Assembly: GCA_022497155.1 (NCBI GenBank)
Contig: MU385761.1
Location: 248,001 to 312,000 of the forward strand
DNA: 64,000 nucleotides
Reading direction: 5' to 3'
DNA from: Whalleya microplaca
Taxonomy: Eukaryota > Ascomycota > Sordariomycetes > Xylariales > Xylariaceae
Below the pieces are notes generated by a model. The model worked only from the letters and a program-made list of their open reading frames with translations. It did no database searches and was not told where the DNA came from. This document shows, piece after piece, positions 56,901 through 64,000 of this stretch (position 1 is the stretch's first letter; each line of letters starts with the position of its first letter). The position numbers and the translations under genes are program-made.

Positions 56901-59900
56901 CGAAGTTTATAGAAATGGACTTCATACAACTCAATGAGCTTCCATCAGATCCCTCCTCTGATTGGTTCTTAGCGCCATCTATTAGGTGCACCAATCATGT
57001 AAGTCAGTGTCTCGAGTCTCTCGGGGATTGACTTACTTTTCTTCCCCACCCTTGTGTTATCTCAACCAACCCAGAATTCTTACGAGTATGTCGCGATATG
57101 AGTGTTAGAGCGCCTGTCAATATTGAAGGAAAACATGTAAACCCGATAAAGCCATATTTCTGGCCCCCCTAAGCGAGGTCTCGCAATCCTTTCTACATTT
57201 CCGGGTTGCGGCGCGTTGAAGATATTTGAGGTAGTAGCACAGGTTCAGAAATCTACTCATATTATGTTATTCTACCTACATAAACACCATCCTTTCAAGC
57301 AGTACCTATGCAATCCTTTTCAGATGGACTAGCCGCCAGCTACTGAGAACCTGATGCATTCTGTGACACTCGAATGTCACCACACGGCAGAGCCTTCAAT
57401 GTGTCCGATACAACATATAATCAGTTGACCAAACAATAATACCAATACAACAAAGCAGGAATTAAAATAGGAGTCAAACCATCAGGTTACTATTGAGAAC
57501 TTTTGGGCTAGTCCCTTGTTATTGGAACTTCGTGATCCAATGTATGCTGCCGACATCGAGTGTGCTGAGATATAAGAAAAATTGTGAAATTGGAATATAG
57601 GACACAATGCCATACACAAGAAACTGTAATCACCGAGCGCTTCACGGCTACGACATACCTGTAAAACAGAGGTAACATTATAGAGCACATAAGCGAGACC
57701 ATGCCTGTGAACACCGACCGTTCGCTAATTGTGGTACTTCAATTAGTAGTGCGTCTTGAAAATATAATGAAATACGGTGCCAGGTGTTGAATTGAGGGTC
57801 AAGGGCTGGTGCAGTATAAAGCACGAATAGTAGCATTGTGTATATATAACAGGCCATCTACCACTCTATAATAGCTAAACCTCAAGTCAATTAAGTCTCA
57901 TTAACCCTGTATTTCAACAGTATGTCGTTAGGTACCACCTCTCTAATCTTGTGGTATGCCAAATCAGATAGCAGGTCACTGCCTAAAACTATGGGTTATC
58001 AAGCACCGAGAATAAGCAGATACGTACCTCGTTACCCGAGTTGCTAGTTTAGAAGCACTTTCATCCACGAGTCTAGATCACCATATTCAGTGAGGCTGTA
58101 AGCTTTGTGGTTAACTTTATCAAGCTTCATGCTTTATAGGCAGACATTAAATTTGTTATGCTGCCCCACGGAGGGATTTCACATAGACCTAGCAAATCAT
58201 GACGACGTTGATGCCATGAAATTTGGCAGGTGCAAATGAATCCGTGTGGTTTAATAGGTAGTAGGTTATTTTATTGTATTAATATTTTATGTCGAGACGT
58301 GATGAAATACTTGTCAAGCTCATAAACTAGATATGTATGTTAAGTTTTAACAAATAAAGAACGAAACATATAAAGCAATAGGCCTTGTCGAAGAACCGAA
58401 GAGAATATAAATAAAGAGATAGTTATTTTCAATTTCAATTATTATATTTGTATAGTCTTCTTTCTATACTACAGTTCATATGAATCTATGAATACCTGAT
58501 GTGTCAGTGGAGGTTTGAGTCTGTTTGCTGAGCTAGCCTGCTGTCTCAAGTAAGATAGTGACTTGACATGCGCATGTCATTCACCTGTCGCCTATTCATA
58601 TCAATCCGTGTAACTAGCATAAACTGCTGTCATGACTTGATACAGGCTACGGACATCTACAGTGCTGCGTACGGCTAACAAACCTGTTTAGAGAATATGA
58701 ATTCCCTAACTACGTATATGACAGCCTATTTAAGATCTTATCTACCAACTTACCCCATTCGCTCTTGTAACTTTAACTGGCCGTTTGCTCGGCTGGTGGG
58801 AAGTAATTATACTTATAGTATCCCTGCAAAACGAGAACGAATCCCATGAGCCTATCTAGCTTTTATTAATATCCAACTAAACATCACCACATTGATACGA
58901 CTAGCTGCTTTCATGAACTATGCCTGATGATAAGCGAAATCCAAAGATAGGCCAACTACTTCGACTTCTGACGTTCTAGATGAGGGATGTGCTGGAAAAA
59001 GAAATGGGGGGGGGGTTGGGGTTGGGGTTGGGGTTGTATGCCTCTGGCAGCTGAAGCGGATAGATTCCGGGCCTTTTCTTTTTCTACCTTAGTTTCATGT
59101 AGCCCAGCGGCACACGGAATGCGCACCGGGTGCTGACCATGATATCATCCGAGCTCAGCTCCGAGATCTGGTTAGATACGCAGGATCCCCCATGTGAAGT
59201 TGATCTCAATAGGTACGATAAAAAGGGGATACATATCATCAGTAAGGGTACTCAGCTAGGTATCAGTTGACAAATTTATGAAATGACAAGTTTTTCAATT
59301 CTAAATATCTTTGGCCATCATGACATTTGATTGTAATGGCCCATATCCGCCTAGCGGAGCGCTTTGCAGATTCTACAACCCTGTGTGCCTGTTAGATGTC
59401 TAGGCGCCGTGGCTGAAATTCTCATCCACAGTATTTTACAAGTTAGGAAATAAAAGCGACGAGCTGAAGCCAATTGGGGAATATACCAAAAATAAACCTT
59501 GAAAAGAGGCGCCGTGCCTGGTCTCGTTACCCCTGTTGCTTTCTGTCTGGTAGATCTGACCGGGGTATTGTCGTGGGGTATATTGCTGTCCGATGGCTCC
59601 GAGCTAGATAGTGAAGAACTTACGAAACCCAGGCTCAGCTTGCTGCACAGTGATGAGAGGTTATTTTAAAATCCTTTTGATCTTGTCGACACACAAATTT
59701 AGAAGATGTTTGTCATCCAAATCATCTGTGGGGGGTTAATACTGTCTCGAATGATGGGGTTTATTAAAGTCGAGACATAAACTATCGCCATATATGCAAC
59801 ACGTAGCGAGACCATTGCAGCCGTGAAAGGGCACAAGAGCATACCGTAGTGGTGTGATATGAAAGGTTCTATAGAGATTATAACAACACAACTTAGAGCT

Positions 59901-60312
59901 TGCAGTATTAACCCTTATCGCCCTTTAACAAGGCTTACGTTGTAGTTTTGTACTTTCTTGTGGTACTGTTCATACCGTTAAACTAAACCTATGTGACAGG
60001 TCAAGTTTAATGTTTCAAGAATTAATTTGGTACATTCTTTTTATATACCCTCGCATGATTTTGGGGGTCATGGCCTATATTCTATTGATACATCGCTTTC
60101 CCGTGGTTGGCTGTAGGTATTCGATACGGTCATATAGGAAGAGCACGAGGCTGGGACGAATGTGATTGCTCAAATAGTCAGTCCGAGAAATATTCCCCGG
60201 TTGAGTGAGAATATATAAATAGACCCTTTAACAAGTAGATATATCCCATTTTTGCAATCCACATTCATTTGTGAGCCCATAAATACGTACATACTCTTAA
60301 CTGACAGATATC
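56901..60312. other. 3.4-kb AT-rich gene-free region with a G-rich array
   Basis: The longest gap in the window. Only short open frames are found. Features seen are a G10(TTGGGG) array at 59006-59033 and long A/T-rich stretches around 58260-58480 with TATTATAT-type runs. The composition fits old, mutated repetitive DNA. Confidence 0.5.
59006..59033 (+). repeat. G10 followed by (TTGGGG)3
   Basis: Ten consecutive G (59006-59015), then three perfect TTGGGG units and a partial one. Four or more G-runs with 2-base loops satisfy the usual G-quadruplex pattern. Confidence 0.95.
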
Positions 60313-62656
60313 ATGGACGAAATCGACAACAGCGTTTATCTGGGATTGTGGACTAATTGGTCCCGGGGAAAAGTTGCTGGCCTTACTTTGACTACAACTC
60401 AACGTCAAGGAGGCCTTCTTATTGCTTTCACTGCTACTTTCATATCTTTCGTCACCGCTCGATTCTGGAGTATCTGTAGACTGATTTTCCACATTTGCTA
60501 CTACACCTCTGATCCTCGTCACACGATTCATCATCAACGTCAAATCATTCTACGGAATTCATCAAGCCCTGCAGCCGCTTTGTTACAGTTGTTCAGTCTT
60601 ATATGGGCATGGCGTGGCTTGGGAATAAAAGGTCTTGTCGGAGTGTTTCCCCTCGCCTTCGTCGCTGCCACTCTGTTTGCCGCATTTACTGCGGCTGGTG
60701 GTTTTTCTTCCATTATCTCTACTGCTACAGGCAATGAAGCTCTGATCAAAGGCGATCATTGCGGGATCTTAGGGCTAGGCAACGGCACGACTTTCAACAT
60801 TTCGCCGTTGTCATATTTCGATAAACAGCTCAATGACGCTGCAAATTACGCTCAGCAGTGCTACTCGAACACGAGTGTCGGGCTCCTGGATTGCAATAAG
60901 TTTGTCATCGAGAGCCTGCCGACGGCAGTTGCGAACTATACAGCCAGCTGTCCCTTTGATCCTGATATTTGTAGGAGTAACCAGACGAACTTAGTCATGG
61001 ACACGGGGTATCTCGATAGCAACAATGCATTTGGTCTCAATTCCCCAGGCGATGAAAGACTGAGCTGGAGATATCGGTTGCAGTGCGCACCCCTTGTAAC
61101 GGATGGGTATACCGCCAAGGTGGTTCAAGGTAATAAAACCTGGACGACCTATAATTACGGAAAACTAATACAGAGGTCGTCCAACGGTACAATGCCGAAC
61201 TACACGTACATGTTCGAAGACGTGGATTATCAATACACACATCAAGCCCCTGGAGGAAAACATGGCACAAGCAATTTTGTATTAAAGCAAGTTTGTTTCC
61301 TTTTACCCTCAAAAACCTTGCTTGATGAATTCGACTTGTTGATCTTCGGCTTTTATTTGGCCATTTGCTAACTCTGTTCACATGGTAGTTCTGCTTCCGT
61401 CGGGATATCCGGGGGCACGTATATGAACTCTTCAGATTTTATACCCAACTCGAAGATATATCGACATGACGGAGACGTCACATTGGTATTTCTATCAGGA
61501 AACGGTGTTCTTTTCTCGGAACCCATGGGTGACGATTGGTACCGAGCGACTATGCCCGCTGGCGAAGTCTCCAATGCCGCTGGTACCGCGCAGCTGGAAA
61601 CGTATAGACCCGAGGAAGCGGCATCTCCATTGGGTTGTTTCGAGCAGTGGCAATGGTGTAACACGGAATACCCCAACAACAGCGGATGCGGCCCATTGGC
61701 TAGTGCCATGGATGCCTACCAAGGCGCCGCCCCGTTCTTCAACCTTACGCCGGATGACTTGGCCACGGATAGGCCGTCGTCAGCCACGGAACTTGGGTCT
61801 CGTCTCCTGTGGCCTTTATTGATACAGATGGACGGCTTTGGCGGGTTGACACAGACTTTACTGCAGCTTGGAGCCAAATCGCTATCGTCGCAGTCCCAAC
61901 TGTATGCAGGCATTCAGTGGCCCCTCCCTCGAAACCAATGGCAGCTGGATGTAATCAATTGGTGGAACGTAAATCTTGCATCGATACAAGCATCATTCGT
62001 GTATACAGCGCTAGGAACTACGGATCCAGAACTGCAGAACTTTCTGATTACCCCTACTAACGATAAGGAAGGAAACCTCTGCCGTAACCAGGTACGCATT
62101 CCTTCCAGCTCAGATATCCAACCCGTTATAATGCTCGCTTCGCTTGAAGCGAGGCTCGTTCATATCTCTAACGCTTCATACCTAGAAAATCCGGAGTTCG
62201 GCCTACACGTCTGTCAGCGTCCTTGGCCTCTGTCTAATCTACGGTATCGGCGCCCTTATTGTCGTCACCTCATTCCTCACTGAGCCGGCCTTACGTCGGA
62301 TATGCGAGCGACGGAAGAACAGAAATTACCAACATCTCGAGTGGGCATCCAACTCAGCTCTGCAGCTGCACCGTCGTGCGCAACAAGAACTTGGCGTAGA
62401 GTGGTCGGGCTGTCGTGATACAGTACCAGTTACAAAGGGGGAGGTGATGCTTGTTAACTCAGATGTCAGGGATGCAAGATGTAGTTTTGCCAATGAAGGC
62501 GCGGGAGATGACACAGCGGCAACTGCACCAACGGTTGTACCCAAGGTCGAACAGCCGGCTCAGGCAACGCCCGAAGCAGGAAAGACTGCGCAGAATACTA
62601 AACATGACTCAGTAAATATTACGGAGAATGAAGTGACTACTGCTGCAACGGCTTAA
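60313..62656 (+). CDS. Fungal multi-pass membrane protein with large glycosylated outer domain
   Basis: 715 aa from exons 60313-61286, 61389-62091 and 62186-62656. The first intron must be GC-AG (AA|GCAAGT...TAG) to keep frame; the second is GTACGC...CTAG with CTAAC branch. The N-terminus has a family-typical start (VYLGLWTNWSRGKVAGLTLT), followed by helices GGLLIAFTATFISFVTARFW and LVGVFPLAFVAATLFAAFTA. A ~430-residue Cys-rich segment with many N-glycosylation sequons follows (NGTTFN, NTSVG, NYTASC, NGTMPNYTY). Then comes HDGDVTLVFLSGNGVLFSEP and a last helix GLCLIYGIGALIVVTSFLT before a hydrophilic cytosolic tail. It belongs to a widespread uncharacterised fungal membrane protein family. 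Function unknown; a surface protein is inferred. Confidence 0.85.
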
Positions 62657-63573
62657 GGAAGCAGGAGGCGCATGTTGAGTAATAGGTGTGTATTTTTGTA
62701 AAATAACAAGCTTAGGAGCAAAAGGCCCGGCTGTGCCACAACCCTTCAACCTAGTTAAGAGGATATACATCTGGATTGTGTTTTGAATAAGAGGCTGATC
62801 ATTGACATGTTGCCTCTTCTAGGCTTATCGCCGATCTATTGCCTTCTTCTCATTTCTAGACCATGTGTTGAACGAAATTGTATTTTTTGTAATTTGTGAT
62901 TTTCTTTTGTGCCTTCTATAACATAATCAATTTTCCTTCCTCAACAATAATGACAAGAGACCTGAGGGTTTTGAGGCTTGAATGCTCTCGAGCTAGAGGA
63001 TAACTTAATACCAACACTGCTAAAACGAGTACCTACAGATGGTAGTATATGAACAAAACCGATACCTTAATGCTAATGGATATGGAGAGAACTAAGAGAT
63101 ATCAAATCTGTACAAAAAGGTAGTATTTTTTTTATAATTTATATACAAGAATATATTGTCAATTAGTCTTTCACTGTATGCACGGAATCCTTGGCATTTA
63201 AGTGATTTTTACTTCACATATACATATAAAAACACGTCCTTTAAGCTGAGCATCAATGACAAGTGACATTATAGTGTATATATTTGTAGGGAACGAAGGG
63301 TCATATTAATGAATCATTCCAGGTTCTGGAGCATGCGTGTAAGTGGTACGTACCTACGCAGCTACGTTATCACCGAAGCTGGAGTGGGTCCCGATGACCC
63401 GGTGCTGGCCGGATCTTCAAAACGGAGAAATAATTTAGCGGCCCAATGACGAGCACATTAATTCGGTTGACCTTGGGACCGCCTCGACTTCCTTGCCACT
63501 GAGCTCAATTGATGCAATCGATGCATCCTCCCTCCCCAACCGCCAATCGCCCATTGACCTTCACACAACGCAG
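62657..63573. other. Intergenic region, promoter of the complex I subunit
   Basis: About 920 bases. The left two thirds are AT-rich and the last ~200 bases GC-rich. No other feature recognised. Confidence 0.5.
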
Positions 63574-64000
63574 ATGGCGTCGCTATATCGGATTGCCGGC
63601 TGCGGCGCCAAGCGTCTGCAGCTCGCGAGGCCGACCATGCGCGCCTTTTCGCAGTCCGCGATGCGACGGGCGAGCGAGCTGCCGCCGCACGAACGCACCA
63701 CCATCGTGCCCGTCGACCCGGAATTCGCCCATCCCGCCGACCCCTACGGCATGCAGCGCCGCCAGAACCAGGACCGCACCGTCGAGGCGTCGCGCGAGGG
63801 CAGCATAAGCGACCGGAAGGTCCGCCACTACACCGTCAACTTCGGGCCGCAGCATCCCGCCGCCCACGGTGTGTTGCGCCTGATCCTCGAGCTGAGCGGC
63901 GAGGAGATCGTGCGCGCCGATCCCCATGTCGGTCTGCTGCACCGGGGAACCGAGAAGTTGATCGAATACAAGACCTACCTACAAGCTCTACCTTACTTCG
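63574..64000 (+). CDS. NUO49: NADH:ubiquinone oxidoreductase 49-kDa subunit (5' part)
   Basis: Core quinone-site subunit of respiratory complex I (NDUFS2/Nqo4). The start at 63574 gives [20 protein letters not shown], an amphipathic basic mitochondrial presequence with no acidic residue in the first 35. From ~residue 88 the highly conserved [20 protein letters not shown] and [20 protein letters not shown] appear, which identify the family without doubt; the HRGTEK stretch lies next to the quinone pocket. The frame is open to the window edge (142 codons seen), so the rest is outside. GC-rich codon use contrasts with the AT-rich upstream spacer. Confidence 0.97.
   Translation, partial: MASLYRIAGCGAKRLQLARPTMRAFSQSAMRRASELPPHERTTIVPVDPEFAHPADPYGMQRRQNQDRTVEASREGSISDRKVRHYTVNFGPQHPAAHGVLRLILELSGEEIVRADPHVGLLHRGTEKLIEYKTYLQALPYF

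Noticed and set aside
59006..59033. Interstitial telomere
   Set aside because: Filamentous fungi normally use TTAGGG; the repeat here is TTGGGG with only three units.

Overview
The window is nuclear DNA of a filamentous ascomycete, most likely a Sordariomycete. Genes carry short GT-AG introns (about 40-140 nt) with CTAAC/CTGAC branch points and CAG/TAG acceptors. Conserved eukaryotic housekeeping genes alternate with GC-poor, gene-poor stretches of 1-3.5 kb. Species assignment from sequence alone is not possible. Most real genes here are spliced, so the models below were assembled by hand from splice signals, reading frame and family knowledge.

Region 1 (1-8.4 kb) is housekeeping: the 3' part of COG4 (Golgi tethering), a THO7-like THO/TREX subunit, tubulin cofactor A, a secreted FAD-linked (berberine-bridge type) oxidase, and the tiny copper chaperone COX17 (80 aa in three exons). 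Region 2 (8.4-20.1 kb) is gene-poor and holds a seven-TM rhodopsin-domain protein, a short-chain dehydrogenase and a sugar-porter MFS transporter. Region 3 (20.7-26.7 kb) has a 59-aa single-TM protein, the LYR-motif SDH assembly factor SDHAF1 (77 aa), a 698-aa disordered protein and a Zn2Cys6 transcription factor.

Region 4 (27-36.9 kb) is repeat-rich: relics of a family of terminal-inverted-repeat elements, a large uncharacterised fungal protein gene interrupted by one in-frame TGA, a small protein gene with a frame-neutral intron, and an array of inverted GGCAACC/GGTTGCC sites. Region 5 (36.9-45.7 kb) has the ER cargo receptor SURF4/ERV29, a nine-exon CorA-like membrane protein with a Cys-rich mini-gene directly upstream, and a second FAD-linked oxidase.

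Region 6 (44-57 kb) is the most unusual. Five plus-strand genes lie in a row: FAD oxidase, haem-oxygenase-like diiron protein (in-frame TGA), class-II glutamine amidotransferase (single-base frameshift right after the catalytic N-terminus), FMN split-barrel protein (intact), and an aspartyl-tRNA-synthetase paralogue (frameshifts, motif 3 degraded). This could be a decaying accessory metabolic cluster. A TIR element lies inside it. Region 7 (57-64 kb) is a 3.4-kb AT-rich gap with a TTGGGG array, a multi-pass membrane protein that needs a GC-AG intron, and the 5' end of the complex I 49-kDa subunit gene.

No rRNA, tRNA or CRISPR could be supported.
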